DNA from: Propionispira raffinosivorans DSM 20765
Lineage (GTDB): Bacteria > Bacillota > Negativicutes > Selenomonadales > Selenomonadaceae
Direction of reading: 5' to 3'
DNA: 64,000 nucleotides
Assembly (NCBI RefSeq): GCF_000381065.1
Contig: NZ_KB905842.1
Span: 62,001 to 126,000 of the forward strand
Shown: in pieces, positions 38,923 to 48,361 of the stretch
Numbering within the stretch: the first letter of the stretch is position 1
How the letters are laid out: every line of letters starts with the position of its first letter
The notes under the pieces: generated by a model
Told to the model about the DNA's origin: nothing
The model's database searches: none
The model's input: the letters and a program-made list of their open reading frames with translations, nothing else
Translations under genes and position numbers: made by a program

Positions 38923-39843
38923 TTATTTATTCAAGTCAGCATCTATAACGGTGATCCTATTACGTCCATTTTTTTTAGATTCATACATAGCCATATCTGC
39001 TTTATTGACAAAATCTATACAATTAAGGGTGTTAGTAGGAATCATAGATATTATGCCTGTACTCACCGTTACATAAGTGTTGGTTTTTGACATTACATGT
39101 GGGATTTTCAGATTGGCAATATTATTATTTATATGTTGAGCTATCTTAACGGCTCCTGGTACATTCGTATCCGGTAAAATCACAGTAAATTCTTCACCAC
39201 CATGGCGTGCAGCCATATCATTTGGGCGATGAATCGATTTTTTTAATGCATTTGCAACTTGCTGTAAGCAATGATCACCTTCTAAATGTCCATAAAAATC
39301 ATTATAAGCTTTAAAAAAATCAATGTCGATAAAAAGTAATGACAAATACCCATGCTTTCTTAATGCATGGTTCCACGCTTGATTTAATGCCTTATTAAAA
39401 TATCGCCGATTTGCTATATTCGTAAGTTCATCAACAAGAGCGGATCGTTCTAATTTGTCATTGCGTTTTTTTAATTCCAAATAATTTTTTATTTTGGCTT
39501 TTAAAATTGGTTCAACCACAGGTTTCACGATATAATCAATAGCACCCAACTCAAAACCATTGAGTTGATCATCAATTGCATCTTTAACTGAAATGAAAAT
39601 CACAGGGATGTTTTTCGTTTTATCATTATTTTTTAACTGCTTGCAGACATCATACCCACTTAGATCCGGCAATAAAAGGTCAAGTAAAATCAGGTCTACA
39701 TTTTTTAGTTCTAAAAAGTGCAATGCTTCTTGTCCTGACGAAACACTTACAACAGTGTAATCATCTTGCAACATTTTTTTTAATTTAGTTATAATAAATG
39801 GTGAATCATCAACAACCAAAATACAAGCCTTAGAAAAATCCAT
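38923..39843 (-). CDS. Response regulator with GGDEF domain (diguanylate cyclase)
   Basis: 306 residues from ATG 39843, which follows GAGGTGC; an ATG 15 bases upstream overlaps that site. The receiver domain has the acidic pair D12/D13, phosphoacceptor D55 and the conserved Lys in VKPVV. A GGDEF domain follows with GGEEF at 215-219 and an inhibitory I-site RPND (RxxD) exactly five residues before it. It is predicted to make c-di-GMP when phosphorylated and to be product-inhibited. No partner histidine kinase is adjacent. A c-di-GMP riboswitch lies in its leader. Confidence 0.93.
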   Translation of the reverse strand: MDFSKACILVVDDSPFIITKLKKMLQDDYTVVSVSSGQEALHFLELKNVDLILLDLLLPDLSGYDVCKQLKNNDKTKNIPVIFISVKDAIDDQLNGFELGAIDYIVKPVVEPILKAKIKNYLELKKRNDKLERSALVDELTNIANRRYFNKALNQAWNHALRKHGYLSLLFIDIDFFKAYNDFYGHLEGDHCLQQVANALKKSIHRPNDMAARHGGEEFTVILPDTNVPGAVKIAQHINNNIANLKIPHVMSKTNTYVTVSTGIISMIPTNTLNCIDFVNKADMAMYESKKNGRNRITVIDADLNK

Positions 39844-40019
39844 ACTAGAGCACCTCATAAGTTATTTTTATTTTCAGAGAAGTTTGTCTTGCAATGTTTT
39901 ATTCCCAGTAATATTTCTTGCGTGAATCATTAAAATTCTAAATGAAGATATTCACCCCATACAAAATCTGATTGAAATTCCCACGGATTTATTTAAGTCT
40001 ATATCTTTTCATCGTGTTT

Positions 40020-40155
40020 TTTACAAAAAAATACTGCCAGTACATAGGATATCGGTATATTTTATACACGATTCGCTTATGCAACCTGGCAGTCATAGAA
40101 TATTTCTTTAGACCCATAGTTTTGCGCCCTTGTTTTTCAACAAGTTTGCCAATAA
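40020..40155 (-). promoter_or_regulatory. c-di-GMP-I (GEMM) riboswitch with overlapping terminator
   Basis: Minus strand from about 40155: GGCAAAC, a small hairpin TTGT-TGAAAA-ACAA, GGGCGCAAAAC, TATGGGTCTAA, then ATGACTGCCAGGTTGC, the order and spacing of the GEMM-I aptamer. Downstream CTGGCAG followed by a run of seven Ts can pair with the aptamer's CTGCCAG, forming a terminator that competes with the aptamer. Ligand binding should therefore favour read-through. It lies about 180 nt upstream of the diguanylate cyclase gene. Confidence 0.82.
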
Positions 40156-40459
40156 TATCATAAAAAATTTTTTAAGAAAAGATATTTAATAGTTTTAACA
40201 ATTTTTCACTAATTCATAATATAGTATTTTTCGCTAAATTGCAATTAAATTAATATAAGATCATAGCTAAATTAGCCAGATATGGTACATGAAAATACAT
40301 ATCTGTCATTGATCTAACTGGTAAAAAGGATAAGATTTTATCAAATACAATCATTCATTCTTCGGAGTGGATTTTTTATTGGGCCGGATAAAATAGTATT
40401 ACAATTGTTCTTAGATAACTTTAGGTCTAGGTGATGTTTATCTTAACCTCTATTTTTAT

Positions 40460-40712
40460 CTTGCAATCATGGGATGAAAGTTTTAAAATTATACAGTAAT
40501 TGAATATTTTTGAATAAATTTAAAATGTAAGTTTTGTTGGTTTTTATGTCGATTTCAATAAGTCTTGTAACGCTTGAAGTATGGAATTGTTCGATTTTTA
40601 TAAGTCGACTGAACGGTTCGATAGTATGGTTTCAGTCGTCTGTATTTGCGTTGTGGGAAATGCAAACATTTAGAAAAAGATGACAAAAAACAAACGATCT
40701 CATTGTTTCTCA
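40460..40712 (+). repeat. Interspersed hairpin repeat, copy C
   Basis: It shares TTGTAACGCTTGAAGTATGG with copies D and E, lacks about 105 bp of their middle, then has the hairpin AGTCGACTGAA with TTCAGTCGTCT and the tail GCGTTG plus AAACATTTAGAAAAAGATGAC. It lies upstream of the LysE gene. The rest of the 995-bp gap 39844-40838 is riboswitch and AT-rich DNA. Confidence 0.8.
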
Positions 40713-40838
40713 ATAAAAATTGATATCTAAAATGCCTATTTAATTAGGTTTGTTTAGTACGGATTTTTCTGGAGCTGTTTTCAGAATAACATTCCCATTG
40801 ACGTTTAGCAAAATAAATAATGAAGAGGTGTTTTCTAT

Positions 40839-41465
40839 ATGGAAATGACTAATATATATCTATTTATTTCTGTATCGTTTCTTCTCCTTATATCACCTGG
40901 ACCAAATACAATATACGTTGTTACGAAGGGAATGAATGAGGGGCGTAAATCCGCATTTAAGGCAGTGATGGGAGCATCAACCGGAGATTTGGTTCAAGTA
41001 TTAGCAGCATCTCTAGGTTTGGCAGCATTATTACAAGTATCTGCGTTGATGTTTTTTATCGTCAAAATGTTTGGTGCTAGTTATTTATTTTATGTCGGAA
41101 TACAGTGTTTTCTAAATAAACAGCGGATGCTGGTAAACCCATCAGAGAAACCAACTAAAGGTAAAAAACTGTTTTTCACTGGATTCTTAACCTCCGCATT
41201 AAATCCGAAGACGACATTATTTTTTGTGAGTTTCTTACCTCAATTTATTGATAATCAAAGTGTTTATGCCCAACAGCAAATGATTTTGCTTGGTTCAAGC
41301 TTTGTTATTATGGGCTTTTTTGTAATGAGCATGTATGCTGTCTTAGCTGAAAAGTTACGCTTTTGGATTGGAAAAAATGATAGAATACAGGCATATTTCA
41401 ATTGGGTAACAGGGGCAATTTTTATAGGTTTTGGATTGCGGGTGGCTTTTTCGGAACGGAAATAG
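40839..41465 (+). CDS. LysE-family amino acid exporter
   Basis: 208 residues with five to six membrane helices. The LysE/RhtB N-terminal hallmark is seen as LISPGPNTIYVVTKGMNEG. A further conserved stretch is SALNPKTTLFFVSFLPQF. A GAAGAGGTG site precedes the ATG. It probably exports an amino acid or a derivative. Single gene, bracketed by direct copies C and D of the interspersed repeat. Confidence 0.9.
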   Translation: MEMTNIYLFISVSFLLLISPGPNTIYVVTKGMNEGRKSAFKAVMGASTGDLVQVLAASLGLAALLQVSALMFFIVKMFGASYLFYVGIQCFLNKQRMLVNPSEKPTKGKKLFFTGFLTSALNPKTTLFFVSFLPQFIDNQSVYAQQQMILLGSSFVIMGFFVMSMYAVLAEKLRFWIGKNDRIQAYFNWVTGAIFIGFGLRVAFSERK

Positions 41466-41489
41466 TCATAACTAAATTATAATAGGTAT

Positions 41490-41539
41490 CAATAAACTAT
41501 ATTCAAGAGAAAGTTGTGTGTCTTAAATATAGTTTATTG
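41490..41539. terminator. 14-bp perfect inverted repeat after the LysE gene
   Basis: CAATAAACTATATT pairs exactly with AATATAGTTTATTG around a 23-nt loop. AT-only stem makes it a weak terminator. The rest of the roughly 800-bp gap to 42272 holds repeat copy D and AT-rich DNA. Confidence 0.45.
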
Positions 41540-41574
41540 AGAAAAGATACTAAAAATAATATGAGAAGCATTTT

Positions 41575-41925
41575 TTCTTGTGCTCAATTGAAATCATAGG
41601 ACAAAAAGTTTATAATTGTATAAAAATTAATCCTTTTGAATAAAGTCAAAATGTAAGTTTTGTTGATTTTTATGTCGACATCAAGAATTCTTGTAACGCT
41701 TGAAGTATGGAACTGTTTGTTTTTTGTAAGAAAATGCATGGCAATCGATACGAAAAGAAGTGGCAAAATGGCAGATGCTTGGCAAATGGGTGAAATCCGT
41801 TGGATAACAAGAGTTACTATATTGTAAGATTTTTATAAGGCGACTGAATGGCTAACTAGTATGGCTTCAGTCGTCTGTTTTTGCGTTGGGGTGAAATGTA
41901 AATGTTTAGAAAAAGATGACAACCC
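41575..41925 (+). repeat. Interspersed hairpin repeat, copy D (full length)
   Basis: About 350 bp. The 5' part has AAATCATAGGACAAAAAG and TTATAATTGTATAAAAATTAA; the middle has TTGTAACGCTTGAAGTATGG and ATGCATGGCAATCGATACG. The 3' part is the hairpin AGGCGACTGAA with TTCAGTCGTCT, CTGTTTTTGCGTT and AAATGTTTAGAAAAAGATGAC. Copy E matches it over the whole length. No open frame is conserved between them. Confidence 0.88.
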
Positions 41926-42272
41926 CCCATTGTTTTTGATAAAGAATCCACTTTAATGCTATAAAATGTAGGATCTACCTCTTTTTTTATTTTAAGAGAA
42001 AAAAGTTAATTCTAAATTATAATAATATTTAGAATTTTTTTACAATATTAAAAGGATTTTCCAATAAAGTACAGAATGTTTTTTAATAAAGTGAATAATA
42101 ATTGTTAAATAATAATTATCGTAAAATTATTCAAAGGACTTTTCATCTTAGAGAGCCTTGGTGTAATTAACGAATATAATTATATTATTGAATTAACATT
42201 GTTTGATTTGGTTGTATATTGCTTATAGTATGAAATACTTTATCTATAAAATTATACAAGGAGTGATGTAAG

Positions 42273-43994
42273 ATGAAATGGTTTAACAATTTAAAAGTTA
42301 AGCAAAAACTTAGTATTTTGATCATTGTTTTTAGTTTTGCTGTTGTTTTGGTGGGTTCTATTGGATATATTAATTTGAAGCAAAGCAGTGAATACACGGA
42401 TAAGATATACGAGAACAATTTAACAGAAATGCAATTATCATATGAAAGCCAACTTTATGTACGAAAAGTTCGAACCGATGTATTAGATCTCATAATTACG
42501 ACAGATGCGAATGAAAATAAGAAATTATCCGGTCAAATAACAGATTCTAGAAAATTATTAGGAGAAACTTTAGCAAAATATGATTCATTACCATTATCAC
42601 AAGAACAAAAAAATAATGTCAAGGAGTTACAAAATAATATAACGCAATACCGTGACGGTAATAATATGGTTGTTGATTTAGCATCGAAAAATAAAAATAA
42701 AGAAGCATATACATTATATAAGACAACCGTAGAGCCTTTGGCTGATATAACATCTAAGACATTGCAAACGATTATAGATGTATCAAAGAAAAATGCAGAG
42801 CAGATGAATCAGGCATCAAAAGACAATTTTGTTAAAGCGAGTATGATGTTTATACTTATTACAATTTTTGCTATTATTGTGGGCGCCGGTCTAGGAATTT
42901 TGATTATAAAGCAAATTATGAAACGTTTAGGCGAATCAGTAAATTTCTTAGGCGGAATTGCCGCGGGCGATTTTTCACAAAATGTTGAAGAAAGCAATAT
43001 GCAAGATAAAAGTGAATTTGGTGTCTTGTCAAAAGCCGTTGACCGAATGAACCGGAATATTCGGGCGTTAATTAAGCAATTACTAAATACATCCGAACAA
43101 TTGGCGGCAGCATCAGAGGAATTAACCGCTAGTGCAGAACAATCAGCACAGGCATCTAATCAAGTTGCAGAGACAATTACAGAAGTCGCCAAAGGTGCGG
43201 AAAAACAGTTGGAAATGGCTGTTAAGACAAATCACATTGTCGAAGAGATGGCAAAGGGGATTCACCAGGTGACCGAAAATACCATTGAAGTGGCTCGGTC
43301 GACAGATAAGACATCAACGGCTGCTATAGAAGGTAGTAGGGCTATAGAAAAAACTGTTTTACAGATGGGAACCATTGAAAAACGAACGGATGACACGGCT
43401 GATGTCATTGGTGAATTAGAGGGGAAATCAAAACAAATTGATACCATTGTCGGATTAATTTCAAATATTGCAGCGCAAACGAATTTATTATCTTTAAATG
43501 CGGCTATTGAAGCAGCTAGAGCTGGTGACGCTGGCAGGGGATTTTCAGTAGTTGCGGACGAAGTCAGAAAACTGGCTGAACAATCAGCACGTGCGACAAA
43601 AGATATCACGGAACTAATTGTTGATGTACAGGCCAAAACAAAAACCGCCGTCAACTATATGAATGAAAGTAAACGTGAAGTCAAAATGGGATCGGAACTT
43701 GTTGATTTGGCGGGTAAGAATTTCAATGAAATATTGTCGATGATTAAGGGCGTGGCTGATGAAATCAATGAAATATCGGCAGCGACCGAAGAATTGACGA
43801 GTGGAACTGAAGATGTTGTTGCTGCGGCAAATAGTATTAGTGGAGAAACGAAAAAAACAGCTGATGCTACGCAGACTGTTTCAGCTGCAACAGAAGAACA
43901 ATCCGCTTCAATGCAGGAAATAGCATCAGCAAGTACGCACTTGTCAAAAATGGCAGCAGATTTACAAACTGAAATACAAAAGTTTAGAGTGTGA
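42273..43994 (+). CDS. Methyl-accepting chemotaxis protein (4HB sensor)
   Basis: 573 residues. First membrane helix is about 10-30, a four-helix-bundle type periplasmic sensor of about 155 residues, and second helix near 188-210. A HAMP domain ([17 protein letters not shown]) and a complete signalling domain follow, with tip [15 protein letters not shown] at about 398-412. AAGGAGTG precedes the ATG. It resembles the receptor at 20800-22518 in layout. Ends with a clear terminator. Confidence 0.95.
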   Translation: MKWFNNLKVKQKLSILIIVFSFAVVLVGSIGYINLKQSSEYTDKIYENNLTEMQLSYESQLYVRKVRTDVLDLIITTDANENKKLSGQITDSRKLLGETLAKYDSLPLSQEQKNNVKELQNNITQYRDGNNMVVDLASKNKNKEAYTLYKTTVEPLADITSKTLQTIIDVSKKNAEQMNQASKDNFVKASMMFILITIFAIIVGAGLGILIIKQIMKRLGESVNFLGGIAAGDFSQNVEESNMQDKSEFGVLSKAVDRMNRNIRALIKQLLNTSEQLAAASEELTASAEQSAQASNQVAETITEVAKGAEKQLEMAVKTNHIVEEMAKGIHQVTENTIEVARSTDKTSTAAIEGSRAIEKTVLQMGTIEKRTDDTADVIGELEGKSKQIDTIVGLISNIAAQTNLLSLNAAIEAARAGDAGRGFSVVADEVRKLAEQSARATKDITELIVDVQAKTKTAVNYMNESKREVKMGSELVDLAGKNFNEILSMIKGVADEINEISAATEELTSGTEDVVAAANSISGETKKTADATQTVSAATEEQSASMQEIASASTHLSKMAADLQTEIQKFRV

Positions 43995-44095
43995 TTAGAC
44001 TTACTAACTTAATGATAGAATAAGTTAAAACTTTGCTGTTGTTTTTGGCTTTAACGTAATTTTTGCAATAGATCATAATAAAATAGTATATAAGA

Positions 44096-44145
44096 AAGAG
44101 GCCCTATGATGAAATAAATATCCATCATGGGACCTCTTTTTACTG
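44096..44145 (+). terminator. Intrinsic terminator after the MCP
   Basis: GAGGCCCTATGATG pairs with CATCATGGGACCTC, followed by five Ts. Confidence 0.85.
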
Positions 44146-44339
44146 AAACAAAAAAACCTGTCCTTGATAAAAAAAGAATCTCTAGGCTCAATCATAGAGA
44201 GAATAAAGACAATCTTCAGTGAATCAACATCTTGAGTATAGCACATTTACCAATAAAAGGGGTAAATGAAATTTATTCTATATATTAAAGGTGAAATTAT
44301 GCCCATAGTTACAACTCCATTATGAAAAAAACTATCCTA

Positions 44340-44471
44340 ATGCCACTTATTTTTATGCGATCTAACGTTGACACTAATACAGGGAAAACCAAGTGTGGTA
44401 TTATTGATGGAAAGCAACGCTTACAAACTATAACGGGAGTCAAGGAGGCTTTTTTATGCCAAGATTATTAG
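44340..44471 (+). pseudogene. Possible DUF262 fragment
   Basis: A 43-codon frame contains GIIDGKQRLQTI, which closely follows the DUF262 signature (hydrophobic pair, D-G-x-Q-R-L-x-T-I), preceded by PLIFMRSNVD as in that family. Nothing else of such a protein is present. It overlaps the start of the GNAT gene. Read as a relic of a ParB-like nuclease/restriction protein; one short motif is thin evidence. Confidence 0.4.
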
Positions 44472-45013
44472 GGAAAAACATTATGCTGCGTGAGTACCAA
44501 GCGGAAGATTTATCTTTTATGCGGGCATGGGTAAATGATGCAAAGATAACGGATAATTTGTCCGATCTATTTTTACAACCACATTCTCAAAAAGATACGG
44601 AGCGTTATTTGAATTCTATTTTGAATCATGAATACTCTGATCAAATCCATTTTGTGATTTCTGAAAAAGAACCAGATAAATATTTGGGGCAAATTGATAT
44701 TATGCACATTGATTGGAAAAATCGATTCGCTGAGTTTGGAATCGTAATTCCTGCTGAATCAAATCAAAATAAGGGAATTGGGTCAGAAGCTATTCATCTT
44801 TTACAAGATTATGTTTTTAGCAAGTTAAACTTAAATCGGCTTCAGTTAAATTTGCACGAGTATAATCTGCGAGCATATAATTGCTATAAAAAATGTGGTT
44901 TCATAGAAGAAGGCCGGCTGCGAAAACATTTTTTTACGAACGGTCAATATTGGGATACTATATCGATGAGTATTTTAAAAGATGAATATTTGCAATTACA
45001 GTTCAACGATTAA
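44456..45013 (+). CDS. GNAT-family N-acetyltransferase (RimJ/RimL type)
   Basis: 185 residues of the GNAT fold. The acetyl-CoA pyrophosphate loop appears as NQNKGIGSEAI near 103-113. The later RAYNCYKKCGFIEEGRLRKH stretch (key YKKCGF and EGRLR) is typical of RimJ/RimL-like enzymes that acetylate ribosomal proteins, polyamines or antibiotics. CAAGGAGG precedes the ATG. Target unknown. Confidence 0.9.
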   Translation: MPRLLGKNIMLREYQAEDLSFMRAWVNDAKITDNLSDLFLQPHSQKDTERYLNSILNHEYSDQIHFVISEKEPDKYLGQIDIMHIDWKNRFAEFGIVIPAESNQNKGIGSEAIHLLQDYVFSKLNLNRLQLNLHEYNLRAYNCYKKCGFIEEGRLRKHFFTNGQYWDTISMSILKDEYLQLQFND

Positions 45014-45056
45014 TACTACAGCACTTTAAAGGTGGAGAAAATACTCTTTTTGTGTT

Positions 45057-45415
45057 CTACTTGAAATCATAGGACAAAAAGGTTTATAATTGTATAAAAA
45101 TTAATTATTTTGAATAAATTTAAAAATGTAAGTTTTGTTGATTTTAATGTCGACATCAGGAATTTTTGTAACGCTTGATGTATGGAACTGTTCGGTTTTT
45201 GTAATAAAATGCATGGCAATCGATACGAAAAGAAGTGACGAAATGAAAGATGCTTGGCAAATAAATAAAATTCGTTGGAATCAACAAAATTTACTATATC
45301 GTAAAACTTTTATAAGGCGATTGAACGGCTAGTTGGTATGGCTTCAGTCGCCTGTTTTTGCGTTATGGGAGAGTGCAAATGTTTAGAAAAAATAACGGAA
45401 AAGAAACGTCCCCGC
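45057..45415 (+). repeat. Interspersed hairpin repeat, copy E (full length)
   Basis: It matches copy D throughout. The hairpin here is AGGCGATTGAA with TTCAGTCGCCT; the change T-to-C in the right arm turns a G-U pair of the other copies into G-C, and a C-to-T in the left arm keeps pairing as U-G. It lies between the GNAT and TrlF genes. A 65-codon frame inside it is not conserved in copy D. Confidence 0.88.
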
Positions 45416-45521
45416 TGGCGTTTAAATCGTTATTAATATCAGATGAAAAATGGTGTTTGCAATCTAAGAATGTTGTTGTTTGAACAGTATATTCAAATCT
45501 AATAGTTGTGGAGGAGAAAAC

Positions 45522-48332
45522 ATGTCTATAAGTTATGATATTGGTTCTGAATGGAGAAAATGGGATTTACATTTACACACACCATCATCATATGATTATA
45601 AAGATAAGAGTGTTACGAACCAAGATATTATTGATAAATTAGTAGAAAATGAAATAAGTGTAGCAGCTGTGACTGATCATCACGTCATGAATATTCAGCA
45701 GATAAAGGAGTTGCAAGAACTTGGATCGGGTAAAGTTACTATTCTTCCAGGCATCGAATTTTTATCAGATGCGCAAGGCAAGGATCCCGTCCATTTCATT
45801 GCTGTTTTCCCTGAAGATAGCAATATAGAATATATATGGGGGCAAATTAAAAATAAAACAAATATAAATCAAATTGAAGGAAAAGGAAAAAAAATCAATG
45901 AGGTATATTGCGATCTATTGGATACTATTGCACTTGTACATGAATTAGGGGGGATCACTACTATTCATTCAGGACAAAAAAGCAATAGCATAGATAAATT
46001 ACCGGATTCTGTTAATCATATATTTGCTCAAAAGAAAGATATAGCTGAAAAAATTGATCTATTTGAAATTGGCGTAGAAAAGGATCAAGATGTATATAAA
46101 AAATACGCTTTTCCTGTGTTTGGTAAACCTGTGCCGATGATAATTTGCTCCGATAATCATAAAATTTCAGAATATGTTTTAAAAGCTTATTGTTGGATAA
46201 AGGCAGATCCTACTTTTAATGGACTAAAGCAAGCTATTTATGAACCGAAAACAAGAATTTATATTGGTATAATACCGCCTAAGGTGAATGAATTTAATAA
46301 TAATAAGTCTAAATATTTGCGGAGTATAAAAATAGTTCGTTCCGATGAAGATTATCCTATTGAATGGTTTTCTGCTGAATTGCCTTTAAATTCTGGTCTT
46401 ATTGCAATTATTGGGAATAAGGGAAGTGGAAAAAGTGCATTAGGAGATATTATTGCTCTTGTCGGAAAGAGTAAACAAGAAGAAAATTTTTCTTTTTTAC
46501 ATAAAGAGAGGTTTAGAAAAGCTCCAGAAAGAAAAGCTCAAAATTTTTCTGCTACTCTTACATGGTCTGACGGGAGAGTTATAAGCAAAAATTTGAATGA
46601 CAATGTAGCTCTTACTGATATAGAAGAAGTACAGTATTTACCTCAAAAATTTATTGAAACTGTATGTAATGGTCTTGATGATGAGTTTAAAACGGAGATA
46701 AATAGAATTGTTTTTTCGTATTTACCAGAAGAAAAACGCTTACAAAAAAGATCATTTGATGAATTAATTGAACATAGATGCAATGCTATTAATAGCCGTA
46801 TTCAAACTGAGACTGTTAAGCTCAAGGAAAGTAATACGAAAATAATTAAGCTTGAAAAAATGGCTGTTCCGGACTATAAAGAAAACATTGAAAAACAACT
46901 TAAATTAAAAAAAGAAACACGAGAAGCTATAGAAAAAAATAAACCGAAGGACGTAATAAAACCCGTTGAAAGTATTGGGATATCAGATCAAATTCAAAGT
47001 TTAGCGGATCAGATAAAAGCAATACAACAACAAATTAATGAAAAACAAAATATTTTAAATAGGATAGTGCTGCAAATTAGCGCTATCGATAATGTTATAG
47101 AAAAAGTTGTGGCTTTTAAAACTAATATACAAGACGAGAAAAATAAATTGCAAGAGGAATTATCTAAAGCTGACATTCACATTTCGATAGTATTAGATCT
47201 TATCATTGACACAGATTCACTAAACAACTACAAAGAAACTTTATACAAACAAAAGGAAAAGTTGGATATTTTCTTAAATAAAGATGGAATCGATAGGAGT
47301 TCTTTGTTTTTTCAAGAACAAGAGCTAGAAAAACAAAAATCTGCCATTACTCAGAAAATGTCAACTGAGCAACAGACCTATCACAAGTATGTAGAAGAGT
47401 TAGCAAGTTGGAAAAAGCAATGTGATAATTTTATAGTTGAAGAAAAAGAACTCCAAAGTAATTTAGATTATTTGAATGCAAAATTAGGAGTTGACTTAAA
47501 AATAGCTCGGGCGAATAGATTAGAAAGTGTAAAGCGTATATATCAAGGAAAGCAGGAAGAAGCACAGATATACCAAGAAATTTATGAGCCTGTTTTAGAA
47601 TATATAAATCTTGAAAATTCTCCTCAGAATGCCACAGATGAGATTTTGAATTTCACTGTAACTAAAAAATTGAAGAAAAGTTTTGTAGACGAATTTTTGG
47701 GATATATAAAACAATCTGTATTAAGTGATTTTAAAGGAGTACAAGAAGGTCGCCAAAAAGTAAAAGATATAATAGAAAATTACGATTTTAATAAAGAAGA
47801 TGGTGTGATTAATTTTATTGATGAATTTTATCAGAGTATTACTCAGGATTTAACTAGAACAGATATTATTGTAAAAAATCGATCTGAATTATATAATTTT
47901 TTATTTGGCCTCAATTATTTAGATGTCTCATATGAATTGAAATTAGGTGCGGCGCATTTAGAACAGTTATCGCCTGGGGAAAAAGGAGCACTTTTACTTA
48001 TTTTTTATTTATTCTTAGATAAAAGTAAATTACCACTAATTATCGATCAACCAGAAGATAATTTAGATAATTATTCCGTTTTTAATCATTTAGTACCATA
48101 CATTCGTAAAGCAAAAGAACGGCGACAAGTAATTATTATTACACATAATCCTAATTTAGCTGTAGCATGTGATACTGAACAAATTATCTATGCGAAAATG
48201 GATAAACAAAACTCACAAATTTTTTATGAAAGTGGCAGCATTGAGAATCCAGATATTAATAAGCATATTGTCGATGTATTAGAAGGCACAATGCCCGCAT
48301 TTACTCTTCGGCGAATAAAATATTTTAACTGA
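45522..48332 (+). CDS. TrlF-type PHP-domain AAA/SMC-like ATPase
   Basis: 936 residues from the ATG at 45522, right after GGAGGAG. The N-terminal PHP domain begins DLHLHTP (H17, H19) and contains TDHHVMN and later ICSDNHKIS, all metal-ligand positions of the polymerase/histidinol-phosphatase fold. An SMC-like ATPase is split around a long coiled coil: Walker A GNKGSGKSALG near 297-307, coiled coil about 430-690, signature LSPGEKGALLL near 817 and Walker B LPLIIDQPEDNLDN near 838. Single-gene PHP-SMC proteins of this kind (TrlF; Ppl in defence surveys) protect against phage. Defence in this strain is inferred. Confidence 0.85.
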   Translation: MSISYDIGSEWRKWDLHLHTPSSYDYKDKSVTNQDIIDKLVENEISVAAVTDHHVMNIQQIKELQELGSGKVTILPGIEFLSDAQGKDPVHFIAVFPEDSNIEYIWGQIKNKTNINQIEGKGKKINEVYCDLLDTIALVHELGGITTIHSGQKSNSIDKLPDSVNHIFAQKKDIAEKIDLFEIGVEKDQDVYKKYAFPVFGKPVPMIICSDNHKISEYVLKAYCWIKADPTFNGLKQAIYEPKTRIYIGIIPPKVNEFNNNKSKYLRSIKIVRSDEDYPIEWFSAELPLNSGLIAIIGNKGSGKSALGDIIALVGKSKQEENFSFLHKERFRKAPERKAQNFSATLTWSDGRVISKNLNDNVALTDIEEVQYLPQKFIETVCNGLDDEFKTEINRIVFSYLPEEKRLQKRSFDELIEHRCNAINSRIQTETVKLKESNTKIIKLEKMAVPDYKENIEKQLKLKKETREAIEKNKPKDVIKPVESIGISDQIQSLADQIKAIQQQINEKQNILNRIVLQISAIDNVIEKVVAFKTNIQDEKNKLQEELSKADIHISIVLDLIIDTDSLNNYKETLYKQKEKLDIFLNKDGIDRSSLFFQEQELEKQKSAITQKMSTEQQTYHKYVEELASWKKQCDNFIVEEKELQSNLDYLNAKLGVDLKIARANRLESVKRIYQGKQEEAQIYQEIYEPVLEYINLENSPQNATDEILNFTVTKKLKKSFVDEFLGYIKQSVLSDFKGVQEGRQKVKDIIENYDFNKEDGVINFIDEFYQSITQDLTRTDIIVKNRSELYNFLFGLNYLDVSYELKLGAAHLEQLSPGEKGALLLIFYLFLDKSKLPLIIDQPEDNLDNYSVFNHLVPYIRKAKERRQVIIITHNPNLAVACDTEQIIYAKMDKQNSQIFYESGSIENPDINKHIVDVLEGTMPAFTLRRIKYFN

Positions 48333-48361
48333 AATATAAAAAATAAAATTTTGCTTTTGAA

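Noticed and set aside
45135..45332. 65-codon ORF inside repeat copy E
   Set aside because: The frame is not conserved in copy D, which otherwise matches, so it is a by-product of the repeat.
36539..45415. The interspersed repeats as integron attC sites or CRISPR-like repeats
   Set aside because: They lack the paired GTTRRRY/RYYYAAC core sites, no integron integrase is in the window, and spacing is irregular with whole genes between copies.
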